Shown here piece by piece: positions 1-7,817 of a DNA stretch of 64,000 nt. The notes below the pieces were generated by a model. It was given only the letters and a program-made list of their open reading frames with translations, did no database searches and was not told the DNA's origin. This stretch comes from JAAZHD01 sp012510895 (GTDB lineage Bacteria > Bacillota > Clostridia > Caldicoprobacterales > DTU083). Position 1 is the first letter of the stretch; every line of letters begins with the position of its first letter. The stretch lies in assembly GCA_050951465.1 (NCBI GenBank), contig JBMNJC010000019.1:25468-89467 (forward strand). Reading direction: 5' to 3'. Position numbers and translations under genes: made by a program.

Positions 1-208
1 TATCGTTGACAGGGTAGGAGGAGGAGATTCCTTCGCCAGCGGTCTGATATTCGGTTTAAACAATTACAAGAGCAGGCAGGATGCATTGGAGTTTGCCGTT
101 GCTGCCAGCTGTTTGAAACATTCCATTATTGGAGATTTCAACCGGGTAACTGTTGATGAGGTTGAAAACCTCATGGGCGGAGATGCCTCCGGCCGTGTAC
201 AGAGGTAA
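1..208 (+). CDS. PfkB-family sugar kinase, C-terminal part (2-keto-3-deoxygluconate kinase-like)
   Basis: This gene enters from the left edge; 68 codons are visible from base 2 to the TAA at 206-208. The translated start reads IVDRVGGGDSFASGLIFGL, the PfkB signature 2 with the catalytic Asp in GGGDSF and the anion-hole glycines. The tail KHSIIGDFNRVTVDEVE is typical of the 2-keto-3-deoxygluconate kinase branch, which phosphorylates KDG in uronate degradation. Family membership is clear from the motif. Substrate assignment is inference from a short C-terminal tail, because the sugar-binding N-terminal part lies outside the window. Confidence 0.8.
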   Translation, partial: IVDRVGGGDSFASGLIFGLNNYKSRQDALEFAVAASCLKHSIIGDFNRVTVDEVENLMGGDASGRVQR

Positions 209-235
209 GACCAGGAGAAATTACATAAATAAAAA

Positions 236-258
236 AAAGACCGGTATACCCGGTCTTT
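236..258. terminator. Bidirectional rho-independent terminator
   Basis: A perfect 9-bp stem (AAAGACCGG at 236-244, CCGGTCTTT at 250-258) with a 5-base loop lies between the convergent kinase and the small minus-strand gene. An A-run precedes it, giving a U-tract on the minus strand, and TTTAATCTTTT follows it on the plus strand. It probably ends both transcripts. The right arm reaches the stop codon of the minus-strand gene. Confidence 0.85.
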
Positions 259-511
259 AATCTTTTAGATGCCATTCAATATTCCATTTATTTATATTCC
301 ATTCATTTATATTGTGTTCATTCATTTCATTTACGTCATTTATTTCACCCGATTGTAAATTTTTCGCATAAGATAATAGCCGGCTATACTGCCTGCCGTC
401 CATAATAAGGTATTGCGCATCTTTCGCTTTTTTGGTGCGTCCACCCCCAGTTCCTGAGAAATTTCGGACATCATCTTTGACAGGGCATTGCGGTTGAACT
501 TCATTTAGCAT
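257..511 (-). CDS. Small hypothetical protein, 84 aa
   Basis: I do not recognise this family. The start is supported by AAAGGAG just upstream of the ATG at 509-511, and the frame ends inside the bidirectional terminator. The N-terminal two thirds are mixed and charged, with a GTGGGRTKKAK stretch and a possible short helix around YSRLLSYAKNL. The last 25 residues are low complexity, built on repeated asparagine-isoleucine-tryptophan units (NINEWNINKWNIEW). No signal peptide or membrane segment is visible. The ribosome binding site and fitting terminator argue it is a real gene; the function is unknown. Confidence 0.6.
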   Translation of the reverse strand: MLNEVQPQCPVKDDVRNFSGTGGGRTKKAKDAQYLIMDGRQYSRLLSYAKNLQSGEINDVNEMNEHNINEWNINKWNIEWHLKD

Positions 512-570
512 TCACTCCTTTTATAAGATAATATTAGTATCTCATTTTTTTTGATTTTTTAGCCGAATTA

Positions 571-599
571 TTGATAATCCATTTTATATATGTTAGATT
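571..599 (+). promoter_or_regulatory. Candidate sigma-A promoter for the ABC exporter operon
   Basis: TTGATA at 571-576 and TAGATT at 594-599 are separated by exactly 17 bases and lie about 60 bases upstream of the ABC ATPase start. The -10 box deviates from TATAAT, so this is a candidate only. Confidence 0.45.
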
Positions 600-660
600 T
601 AAGTAGATTAGGTTTTTCTTTTGATCAACCCCATTGTCGAGTATGGAAGGAATGAAAAGC

Positions 661-1389
661 ATGATTGAACTAACCAATGTATACAAAACTTATGCCAATT
701 CTGTAAAAGCAGTTGATAATTTAAATTTAATCATTCCGGACGGTGAAATTTTTGGTTTTCTGGGTCCGAACGGTGCCGGTAAAACGACTACAATCAAGTT
801 AATTACAGGGATTTTGAATGCTGACAGCGGTTCAATCAAGGTAAACGGACTCGATATTGAAAAAGACAGCCTGAAAGTCAAAAAGCAGATTGGTTTTGTG
901 CCTGACACCCCCAATATGTTTTTAAGGCTTAAAGGCATGGAATATCTGAATTTTATGGCAGATATGTATGATGTATCAACGGAAGAGCGCAGGGAAAGAA
1001 TAGACGATCTGGCCCGGCGTTTCGGCATGACAGATGTGCTGCAGGACCGCATACAAAGCTATTCCCACGGAATGAGGCAGAAGATTGTTATTATGGGAGC
1101 CCTGGTTCATAACCCGCCTGTATGGATTTTGGATGAACCCATGACAGGCCTGGATCCCCGTTCTTCCTTCCAGCTTAAGGAGATGATGAGAGAGCATGCT
1201 GATAATAATAAGACGGTGTTCTTCTCTACACATGTTCTGGATGTGGCGGAAAAGGTTTGTGACCGGGTTGCCATTATCAATAAAGGGAAGCTTCTGTTTT
1301 GCGGCTCCATGGAAGAAATGAAGGATCATTTTAAGAAGAATGCTTCTCTGGAAAAAATGTTCTTGGAGTTGACGGAAAGTGAAGAATAA
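661..1389 (+). CDS. ABC transporter ATP-binding protein
   Basis: Nucleotide-binding subunit of an ABC exporter that energises the membrane protein encoded next. Visible motifs are Walker A GPNGAGKTT (about residues 35-43), signature region SHGMRQK (about 134), Walker B VWILDEP (about 154) and the switch histidine in STHVLDVAEKV. The signature is SHGMRQK rather than LSGGQ, as is common in ABC-2 type exporters. I chose the ATG at 661 because GGAAGGA sits 9 bases upstream; a TTG at 634 and ATGs at 643 and 652 are in frame but badly spaced. It overlaps the permease by 11 bases, so the two are translationally coupled. The substrate is unknown. Confidence 0.92.
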   Translation: MIELTNVYKTYANSVKAVDNLNLIIPDGEIFGFLGPNGAGKTTTIKLITGILNADSGSIKVNGLDIEKDSLKVKKQIGFVPDTPNMFLRLKGMEYLNFMADMYDVSTEERRERIDDLARRFGMTDVLQDRIQSYSHGMRQKIVIMGALVHNPPVWILDEPMTGLDPRSSFQLKEMMREHADNNKTVFFSTHVLDVAEKVCDRVAIINKGKLLFCGSMEEMKDHFKKNASLEKMFLELTESEE

Positions 1390-3043
1390 AACCCTTTTAT
1401 TAACAAAAACACTGATTCGAAACGGAGAAGGGCTGAACTTAAAAGGCAGCAATACATTTGCAAAGATATCTGTTCTTGTGGCATTTGCAGTTGTTATTCC
1501 CATGATCATGTTTGGCATCGGCAGTTTCGTGGTCTTCCTGATGGGGGTTTTAAGACCCATAGGACAGGAAGGGCTTATCATAAGCATGGGGCTTTCACTT
1601 AATTCAGCCATCATTTTCATATTTGGACTGTTCTATATAATCAGCACTTATTATTTCTCTTCTGATGTGGAGTATTTGCTGCCCCTGCCGCTGAAACCCG
1701 GACAAATTGTTGGAGCTAAATTCCTGGTAGCAACCTTATACGAATACATGACCACGGCCGTGTTTTTCCTCCCTTTTTGGGTAACATACGGAGTAATGAC
1801 CGGCTCAGGAGTCCTTTATTATTTATATGGCTTAATAATTTTTCTTTTGCTGCCAATTACTCCTTTGGCTTTGGCGTCAGTTCTGATTATGGTGATTATG
1901 CGTTTCACCAATTTATCCAGGTATAAAGATACTGTTAAGGTAATAGGCGGTCTGCTGGGCGTATTTTTGGGCATTGGCGTTAACCTCATAGTTCAAAGGT
2001 TTTCTACGAATATGTCTCAAGAAGAGATTCTTGCTCTTCTCCGGAAAGGAGAGAACTCTTTGCTTGAACTGTCAAACAGCATATTTCCGACAATAAAATG
2101 GGGAGCAAAGGCCATGGTGTCCAGCGGTGACTGGTCAGGTTTTCTCAGCTTCCTTATCTATATAGGGTTTTCTCTTTTGGTATTTTTGGCAGTTCTGCTG
2201 ATGGGTGAATGGATTTATTTGCGAAGTGTTATGGGAATGTCAGAAACAGGTTCAAGAAGACACAAGACCGGCAGCAATTATTTGGAGAAAGAAGCAGTGC
2301 GGGGTTCTGTTGTTGGAACCTATCTGAAAACAGAGCTTAAGCTATTGATCAGAACGCCTATTTATTTTATCAATTGCGTAATAATAAATTTTCTATGGCC
2401 CATATTTCTTTTTCTGCCAATGATTATGCAAAATCCGGCGGAAAAAACGGATATGATGAAAGGAATCACAGGATTCATGGCTGATCCTGAAGCGTCAGGA
2501 TTTATCCTGATAGGAGCTTTTGTATTTGCAGTATTTATGGGATGCACGAATGCAACAACTTCCACTTCAATCTCTCGTGAAGGCGGGGAGCTGTTTATAA
2601 AAAAATATATTCCGGTAAGCTATCAGAAGCAGCTGACAGCAAAAGTTCTTTCAGGTTTTGTATTGGGGCTGGCTGCCATTATAATCGCTGTATTTTTGGC
2701 AGTATTAGTGTTTAAACTGCCTGTCTGGACAGGTTTGCTGATTCTGCTCACTGCATGGCTGCCCATTATGTCAACCTGTATCAGCGGGCTTCTTATAGAT
2801 TTGTACAATCCGAAGCTGGATTGGGACAGCGAACAGAAAGCGGTGAAGCAGAATGTGAATGTATTATACAATATGATAGCAGGGGTGGTACCTGCGGGTC
2901 TGACTCTGGCGCTTATTCCCGTATCATCCAATTTTGTGCTGACTGCAGTACTGTTGACAGCTGCTCATGGGCTTTTATGCGCCCTTCTTATGAAGTGTCT
3001 TTTATCATTGGGTGTCCGGCAATTCCGTAAACTGGAGAATTAG
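1379..3043 (+). CDS. ABC exporter permease, large ABC-2-like membrane protein
   Basis: A 554-residue integral membrane protein with many long hydrophobic stretches, for example residues 27-60, 75-95, 120-180 and, in the second half, roughly 325-350, 370-390 and 420-540. Size and layout fit the large permeases of Firmicutes that pair with a single ATPase. It starts with GTG at 1379, inside the end of the ATPase gene, with GGAG about 11 bases upstream. Its TAG stop overlaps by a few bases the stop of the convergent spo0E-like gene. It probably exports a hydrophobic compound or peptide; the sequence does not show which. Confidence 0.85.
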   Translation: MKNKTLLLTKTLIRNGEGLNLKGSNTFAKISVLVAFAVVIPMIMFGIGSFVVFLMGVLRPIGQEGLIISMGLSLNSAIIFIFGLFYIISTYYFSSDVEYLLPLPLKPGQIVGAKFLVATLYEYMTTAVFFLPFWVTYGVMTGSGVLYYLYGLIIFLLLPITPLALASVLIMVIMRFTNLSRYKDTVKVIGGLLGVFLGIGVNLIVQRFSTNMSQEEILALLRKGENSLLELSNSIFPTIKWGAKAMVSSGDWSGFLSFLIYIGFSLLVFLAVLLMGEWIYLRSVMGMSETGSRRHKTGSNYLEKEAVRGSVVGTYLKTELKLLIRTPIYFINCVIINFLWPIFLFLPMIMQNPAEKTDMMKGITGFMADPEASGFILIGAFVFAVFMGCTNATTSTSISREGGELFIKKYIPVSYQKQLTAKVLSGFVLGLAAIIIAVFLAVLVFKLPVWTGLLILLTAWLPIMSTCISGLLIDLYNPKLDWDSEQKAVKQNVNVLYNMIAGVVPAGLTLALIPVSSNFVLTAVLLTAAHGLLCALLMKCLLSLGVRQFRKLEN

Positions 3044-3270
3044 CCTCTATTCTGATGCATAATCGATGTGTACTTGGCAATGTAGTCGTCAAGCCGCTGG
3101 CTGAATTCCAGTATGTCGGGATGCATAAGGTTTGAACATCCATGTTTTGCAATCAGCTTGTTCAGTTGATTTTGCATCTCCTGTATTATGGCTGCGTTAA
3201 TGGCACGATCGTTAGATGTATTATCCATGCTTTCACTCTTACATCCTTTTCTATATATGTTTACCTTCAT
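3040..3270 (-). CDS. Spo0E-like aspartyl-phosphate phosphatase
   Basis: A small helical-hairpin protein of the Spo0E family, which removes phosphate from Spo0A-P and delays sporulation. The C-terminal half carries the helix pair, with IIQEMQNQLNKLIAKHG in the first helix and the hallmark SQRLDDYI (SQELD-type motif) in the second. I take the ATG at 3270 because AGGA lies 8 bases upstream, giving 76 residues. An in-frame ATG at 3228 would give 62 residues; one at 3333 has less support. It stands alone and converges on the ABC permease. Its presence is one of the best signs that the host forms spores. Confidence 0.85.
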   Translation of the reverse strand: MKVNIYRKGCKSESMDNTSNDRAINAAIIQEMQNQLNKLIAKHGCSNLMHPDILEFSQRLDDYIAKYTSIMHQNRG

Positions 3271-3477
3271 GGTATTATTCCTGAGACGGTATATTTTTAG
3301 TTCCAAGTTTTTCCAATATTTAATTTGATACATTATACACTTTAAAACCTGTACAAAAACAGAAAAGTGTATAATTGGAAGTAAAAAGCAAACAAAATTC
3401 AGACTATGAACTTATAGGGTCTGAACCACTCATATATTCTACATAAAACATGGAATTCCTGCAATAAAATATTTTTA

Positions 3478-3495
3478 AATACAATATATTGTATT
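3478..3495. promoter_or_regulatory. 18-bp perfect palindrome upstream of the apbE-like gene
   Basis: AATACAATATATTGTATT equals its own reverse complement and ends 53 bases before the ATG of the FAD:protein FMN transferase gene. The size and symmetry fit the operator of a dimeric regulator (MarR- or PadR-like half-sites), but its AT-richness means a chance origin is possible. Confidence 0.4.
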
Positions 3496-3548
3496 ATTAG
3501 TAAAATTGAGTTATTGTTTAAGCAATTCAGAAAGACGGGAAAAAACAA

Positions 3549-4604
3549 ATGAAAAAAATTCTGATAACTTTCTTAATAATCTTAATTATAATAATTTCAT
3601 TCGTATCATGCAATAAGGCGGATGAAAACTTCATAAAAGAAAATTTTTTTGCTCTTGATACCTTTATCAATATAACAGTTTCAGAAGGAGAGGGCGCTCG
3701 GGCAGGATTGGATGCAGCAATTAAGCGAATTCAGGAGATTGAAGAAAGAATGAGTGCCACCCTGCCGGGCAGCGATGTTTACAGGATTAATGAAAATGCA
3801 GGAAAAAGACCTGTCACAGTGGAATCGGACACTTTTTATGTAATACAAAAGGCAATAGAGTTTGGAGAACTTACTAAGGGGGCTTTGGATATTTCCACCC
3901 GCTCTTTAAGCCTGCTTTGGGACATAACAGGAGAGAATCCGCGGGTTCCGGAGGAGGAAGAAATTAGAAGGATACTTCCCCTGGTAGATTACAAAAAAAT
4001 ACATTTGGATGAGGAAAAAAGAACTGTTTTTCTGGAGCAGGAAGGAATGGCCATTGATCTTGGCAGCATTGCAAAGGGTTATGCCGGGGATGAAGCTGCA
4101 CGGATTCTTAAGGAAAACGGTATTGCCCATGGGCTGATTAATCTCGGAGGCAATATCGTGGCTATAGGCTCAAAGGAAGACGGCTCGCCATGGCGGATAG
4201 GCATTCAGAATCCCAGAATGGACGAAAGTAAAGACGGCCAAAGAAGACATGTGGCTGTGGTTGAAGCTGTGGACAAGTCGGTAATCACTTCAGGAGATTA
4301 TGAACGATACATGGTAGAGATATATGAAAAGACCGGTGAAAGATACCATCATATATTTGATCCGTCTACCGGTTATCCGGCGAAAAGCGGAGTCATCAGT
4401 GTTACAGTGGTGTCTGAAAGCGGAATTGAAGCTGATGCGTGGACTACTTCTCTTTTTGTAATGGGGGTGGAGGAAGGCCTGAAGTTGATTAATGAACTGG
4501 AGTCTGTAGATGCTATGTTTATAACTGAAGATAAGAAAATCTATTTCAGTAAGGGTTTTAAAGATCAGGTCAGTGACATCCACGGGGATTATCATGCTGA
4601 ATAA
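3549..4604 (+). CDS. apbE: FAD:protein FMN transferase, lipoprotein
   Basis: ApbE/flavin transferase attaches FMN covalently to threonine in extracytoplasmic or membrane redox proteins, such as Rnf and Nqr subunits and FMN-binding-domain reductases. The N-terminus is a lipoprotein signal, MKKILIT followed by a run of isoleucine and leucine, ending in the lipobox FVSC with Cys21. Family motifs are present: FALDTFINITV near the N-terminus, IDLGSIAKGYAGDEAA in the middle, LINLGGNIVAIG, and the C-terminal HHIFDPSTGYPA with metal-binding and catalytic residues. Length (351 aa) is normal. It is monocistronic, behind an AT-rich leader with a palindrome. No FMN-accepting partner gene lies nearby. Confidence 0.93.
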   Translation: MKKILITFLIILIIIISFVSCNKADENFIKENFFALDTFINITVSEGEGARAGLDAAIKRIQEIEERMSATLPGSDVYRINENAGKRPVTVESDTFYVIQKAIEFGELTKGALDISTRSLSLLWDITGENPRVPEEEEIRRILPLVDYKKIHLDEEKRTVFLEQEGMAIDLGSIAKGYAGDEAARILKENGIAHGLINLGGNIVAIGSKEDGSPWRIGIQNPRMDESKDGQRRHVAVVEAVDKSVITSGDYERYMVEIYEKTGERYHHIFDPSTGYPAKSGVISVTVVSESGIEADAWTTSLFVMGVEEGLKLINELESVDAMFITEDKKIYFSKGFKDQVSDIHGDYHAE

Positions 4605-4712
4605 TATTTCAAATTATCGGGATATTGCCAAATAATTAAAGAATTAGTATATTGATGATATGGTAATGATAACCGCAGATTTTTAGTAGATATGTCTTAC
4701 AAGGAGCAGGTT

Positions 4713-5684
4713 ATGGACAAAAGAAAAATTCTTGTTACATATCCTCTGCCGTCAGAAGGTCTTCAGGAGCTGCAAAAAAGGTTTGATGTGACAGTCTATA
4801 AGAAAGGGTACATGCCTAAACCTGAGCTTCTGAAATCTGTCCGCGACTGCGATGGGCTCTTGCCTGTCGGAGTGGAAGTGGATGAAGAAGTGATTGAAGC
4901 TTCTTCCAGGCTCAAAATGATAAGCGTGTTTGGATCAGGATATGACAACGTGGATATAAAGGCGGCAACCAACAGGGGTATTATCGTTACCAATATCCCT
5001 GATACAGTAACCGATGCTGCTGCAGAGCTGACCATGGGGTTAATCATCAGCGCAATGCGCCGCATTTCAGAGTTTGATCGCAGGCTCCGGACAGAAGACA
5101 ACTTCAGATGGGACATGGAAAAAAATATGGGCAGGCTGATTTACGGTAAAGAATTAGGCATAATAGGAATGGGACGCATCGGCAAAGCAACAGCAAAAAG
5201 AGCAGCTGCATTCGGCATGCGTATTTCATATTACAATCGAAAAAGGCTGGATCCGGTTATTGAAATGGAGTTGGATGCAAATTTTAAAAGGCTTGATGAC
5301 CTGCTTCCGTCTGCTGATGTCATCAGCATTCACACCCCGCTTACGAAAGAAACAAGGCATCTGATAGGTGAGAGGGAGCTTTCCATGATGAAGGAAGGTG
5401 CTTACCTGATCAATACTTCCAGAGGAGCAGTAATAGATGAAAAAGCACTGATCCGTTATTTAGCCATTGGAAAGCTGGCCGGAGCTGCCCTCGACGTCTA
5501 TGAAGATGAGCCTAACATTCCTTCAGCACTTCTAAAAATGGATAACATTGTACTCACTCCTCATATTGGAGCTGATACATTTGAGACACGCCTGCAGATG
5601 ACCAGGGAAGCAACAAAGAGCTTCATAGACTTTTTCAGCGGTCGAAAGCCCTTCCATATAGTAAATCCCCAGGTTCTTGAATAG
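4713..5684 (+). CDS. D-isomer-specific 2-hydroxyacid dehydrogenase
   Basis: A 323-residue NAD(P)H-dependent oxidoreductase that interconverts 2-keto acids and D-2-hydroxyacids (glyoxylate/hydroxypyruvate reductase-like). The Rossmann motif GIIGMGRIGKATAKR lies near residue 147. The family signatures NTSRGAVIDEKAL and the catalytic His in LTPHIGADT (about residue 283) are present, with the paired Glu in YEDEPN. The ATG at 4713 has AAGGAG 6 bases upstream; the in-frame ATG at 4692 has no such site. A hairpin terminator follows. Substrate specificity cannot be read from the sequence. Confidence 0.9.
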   Translation: MDKRKILVTYPLPSEGLQELQKRFDVTVYKKGYMPKPELLKSVRDCDGLLPVGVEVDEEVIEASSRLKMISVFGSGYDNVDIKAATNRGIIVTNIPDTVTDAAAELTMGLIISAMRRISEFDRRLRTEDNFRWDMEKNMGRLIYGKELGIIGMGRIGKATAKRAAAFGMRISYYNRKRLDPVIEMELDANFKRLDDLLPSADVISIHTPLTKETRHLIGERELSMMKEGAYLINTSRGAVIDEKALIRYLAIGKLAGAALDVYEDEPNIPSALLKMDNIVLTPHIGADTFETRLQMTREATKSFIDFFSGRKPFHIVNPQVLE

Positions 5685-5721
5685 GGAAACATCAGCCGGA
5701 AAAGAGATATTTTATAAAATA

Positions 5722-5744
5722 AGACGGGCAACTGCCCGTCTTTG
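5722..5744. terminator. Hairpin terminator between convergent genes
   Basis: A 9-bp stem (AAGACGGGC at 5722-5730, GCCCGTCTT at 5735-5743) with loop AACT lies between the dehydrogenase and the convergent NagB-like gene. The T-run is short on the plus strand and longer on the minus strand (TTATTTTAT after the stem). Confidence 0.75.
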
Positions 5745-5792
5745 AAATAACTGTTTAAAAATATCTGTTTTTGTTATTCAGCAATCTGATTC

Positions 5793-6731
5793 TTAGTAAC
5801 CTGCCAATTCATTTATTTGTATGGGTGCAGCCAGAGACTCGGTTACATACGCTCTTGTAGGCCACAATTGCATGATTGAAGAGGGTACCAGGGGTGTAAC
5901 GGGTCCATGCAGAACCAGCCTTCCTATCATCCTCTGCCAGGAGGAGAATGTTCCGCTGGTAGTGATTCCAAGTCTCAAAATACGGTTTCTGGCATTTTTA
6001 ATGTCTCTGGGTCCGACGGTGAAGGCTTTGGGCGGCACATTTGCCAGGTCACCGCTCTGTCCGAATACCCCGTGCAGGGAGTTTTGTATAATGGTCAGCG
6101 GATGCAGCGTAACTATTCTGGCTCCCATCTCAATGAATTCCTCTACGCTGTCTGTTTCGAACTCTGGTGTCAGGGGATCAACAAAGGCTACATGCCCTGA
6201 CCAACCCGGGCCGCCGTAGCTTATGTCTGCTCCGCCGTTGCCGATATCTTCAATCATCTTAGAGTAATCGGCCGCATTTTCATTGGTGGGATAATGAACA
6301 TTTTCCATAGGCATACGCAGAGACTCATCAATTTGATATACAAAATATTTCAGGAATGAATAGGTGAATCCGGACTTGTATGTAGGCGGTGCAATATTGC
6401 CGTCTTCATCCGCCCATTCATCCATTGAGAAAATGTGCACGTTGCGGCAGTTAATCTTAAAGTAATTAACCAGTTCTGCAACCTGCATATAACCGGCCGG
6501 ATCAGGATTTGGGATAATCATAACCAGGGTATCATCATAATCGTCAGAGTGTTTCATGCGCATAACCATGTCAGTGATAACGATACCACTGTAGTTAGGA
6601 ACAATTTTAATTTTAAAATCGGGGTTAGGATGCTTTTCCAGTTCATCCCTTGTCATGTTCCTTACACGTTCCAATGCTTCTTTGTCCCTGAAGGGTACCC
6701 ATGGCGCCGGGGAAAAAGTGAATTCTTTCAT
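5793..6731 (-). CDS. NagB-like glucosamine-6-phosphate isomerase/deaminase family protein
   Basis: A 312-residue protein of the NagB/RpiA/CoA-transferase superfamily, longer than typical NagB (about 240-266). It is closely related to the protein at 56303-57262; both contain NVHIF, MDEWAD, GNIAP, MENVHYPT and ILHGPVTPLVPSSI-like segments in the same order. The MDEWAD segment matches the position of the catalytic Asp region in NagB. The ATG at 6731 has GGGAGG 8 bases upstream. The gene is monocistronic, unlike its paralogue, which sits beside a NagA-like gene and a kinase. Activity on glucosamine-6-phosphate itself is unproven; a related amino-sugar phosphate is equally possible. Confidence 0.8.
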   Translation of the reverse strand: MKEFTFSPAPWVPFRDKEALERVRNMTRDELEKHPNPDFKIKIVPNYSGIVITDMVMRMKHSDDYDDTLVMIIPNPDPAGYMQVAELVNYFKINCRNVHIFSMDEWADEDGNIAPPTYKSGFTYSFLKYFVYQIDESLRMPMENVHYPTNENAADYSKMIEDIGNGGADISYGGPGWSGHVAFVDPLTPEFETDSVEEFIEMGARIVTLHPLTIIQNSLHGVFGQSGDLANVPPKAFTVGPRDIKNARNRILRLGITTSGTFSSWQRMIGRLVLHGPVTPLVPSSIMQLWPTRAYVTESLAAPIQINELAGY

Positions 6732-7044
6732 GTAATAATCCTCCCTTTCATGATTATATATAAATTTGCTTCCGAAAACCCGAAAGCTCATAAATTATTC
6801 GTTTGCTTTATTTTTTAATGCTTTTTATTTCTTAAAGGACAGGTCTATGCTGTAAAAATTATCTGCATAATTTTAATGAATAGGTCAAAGTTTAAATGAT
6901 AATTTTATCTGTTTTTACATCACTGTTTCTTACAGACATCCAAAATACCTGCTTATAGTAATTATAGAGCATTTTTCCACAGAAATCAAGTATTAATGGT
7001 TTTTTTCCAAAAAAAGAGCTGCATCATCGGGTAATGACTGGCTG
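6732..7044. other. AT-rich intergenic region upstream of the NagB-like gene
   Basis: No coding frame with a ribosome binding site is apparent here. It must hold the minus-strand promoter of the NagB-like gene. TATAAT-like sequences occur about 20 bases before its ATG on the minus strand, but I could not pair them convincingly with a -35 box. The right part leads into the tRNA promoter. Confidence 0.5.
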
Positions 7045-7073
7045 TTGACAAATTCTCGTTATGGGGGTAAAAT
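7045..7073 (+). promoter_or_regulatory. Strong sigma-A promoter of tRNA-Arg
   Basis: A perfect -35 box TTGACA (7045-7050), a 17-base spacer and TAAAAT (7068-7073) lie 18 bases before the mature tRNA. The near-consensus match fits a highly transcribed stable RNA gene. Confidence 0.85.
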
Positions 7074-7090
7074 AAAATTTGTCCTTATAT

Positions 7091-7167
7091 GCACCCGTAG
7101 CTCAGCAGGATAGAGCGTCGGTTTCCTAAACCGCAGGCCAGGGGTTCGAATCCCTTCGGGTGCGCCA
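7091..7167 (+). tRNA. tRNA-Arg (anticodon CCU)
   Basis: A complete cloverleaf can be folded: acceptor GCACCCG pairs with CGGGTGC, D-stem GCTC/GAGC, anticodon loop TTCCTAA with CCT at 34-36, T-arm AGGGG-TTCGAAT-CCCTT, discriminator G and an encoded CCA. The outermost anticodon-stem pair is a mismatch (T27-C43). It reads AGG arginine codons. A strong promoter precedes it and a terminator follows. The integrase remnant just downstream suggests this tRNA once served as an attachment site. Confidence 0.95.
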
Positions 7168-7171
7168 AAAT

Positions 7172-7203
7172 AACCCGCATTCCATCAAGGTTTGCGGGTT
7201 TTA
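7172..7203 (+). terminator. Rho-independent terminator of tRNA-Arg
   Basis: The stem AACCCGCA (7172-7179) and TGCGGGTT (7193-7200) is a perfect 8 bp, followed by TTTTAC. It starts 5 bases after the tRNA CCA end. Confidence 0.85.
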
Positions 7204-7301
7204 CATTTTATTACGTATGCTTGATTTTTGTGTTTTGGGGACTATTTGGGGACTAAGAATGCTATAAACTACAGAAAAATAAAGAAAAAGGCTTGAGGGC
7301 C

Positions 7302-7483
7302 TTATTTTGATTTTGGATTTTCCTGTTTGTCCTCTTTTCTGAAAAGACTGTCTAGTTTTTCAGCAGCTTCTTTATCGGGCGCCGTAGAGCATGAGCATAA
7401 ATATCGGTAGTAGTTGAAGTCCTGGCATGACCTAGCCTTTTTGATACTGATTGAATGTCAACACCCTGGCTTATAAGCAATTC
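7302..7483 (-). pseudogene. Tyrosine integrase, C-terminal remnant with frameshift
   Basis: The minus strand encodes ELLISQGVDIQSVSKRLGHA and then TSTTTDIYAHALR, the end of a phage-type tyrosine recombinase. It includes the LGHA box histidine and the catalytic Tyr in DIYAH. After HALR a one-base shift is needed to continue as APDKEAAEKLDSLFRKE and stop at 7302-7304; without it the frame stops at 7352. The upstream part with the first Arg and the HxxR box is missing. A short hairpin (7288-7303) with a T-rich minus-strand tail could be its old terminator. It lies 135 bases from tRNA-Arg, as expected of a decayed integrative element. Confidence 0.75.
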
Positions 7484-7817
7484 AAAAGAGGAAGAGTCTT
7501 CCAATAGATCCACCATGTCGGCGTTGAGATTTGCGATGTATTCATTTAAAAGGTACTGTATTGGCAGCATTGATAACTTAAGATTAATTTGATAAAATGG
7601 TTGTGTTGAAATAGGAAAATTATAACATTCGCACTTTATATGCATCAGCAGTCGTATACAATATAGCTTATATTCAATAGATTTTTGAGAATTGTTTTTG
7701 TATTGGTCCATTTCAATTTAAGATTAAGCTGCCATGCAATGGATGGATAAGGATAAGATGGAAACTTAGTATTTTTTAAATCTTTAAAGGAAAAACCCCT
7801 GTACGTGTCGAAGTTTT
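7484..7817. other. Degenerate region between integrase remnant and IS transposase
   Basis: The minus-strand frame of the integrase tail continues upstream to 7711, but its translation there does not resemble an integrase and has no ribosome binding site. I see no gene. It is probably leftover mobile-element DNA. Confidence 0.4.

Noticed and set aside
690..1052. Antisense open frame across the ABC ATPase gene
   Set aside because: It is a shadow of the real gene; no ribosome binding site and no recognisable protein.
7484..7711. Minus-strand frame joined to the integrase tail as a real 119-residue protein
   Set aside because: Its N-terminal part has no similarity to a recombinase, no ribosome binding site, and the tail is frameshifted.
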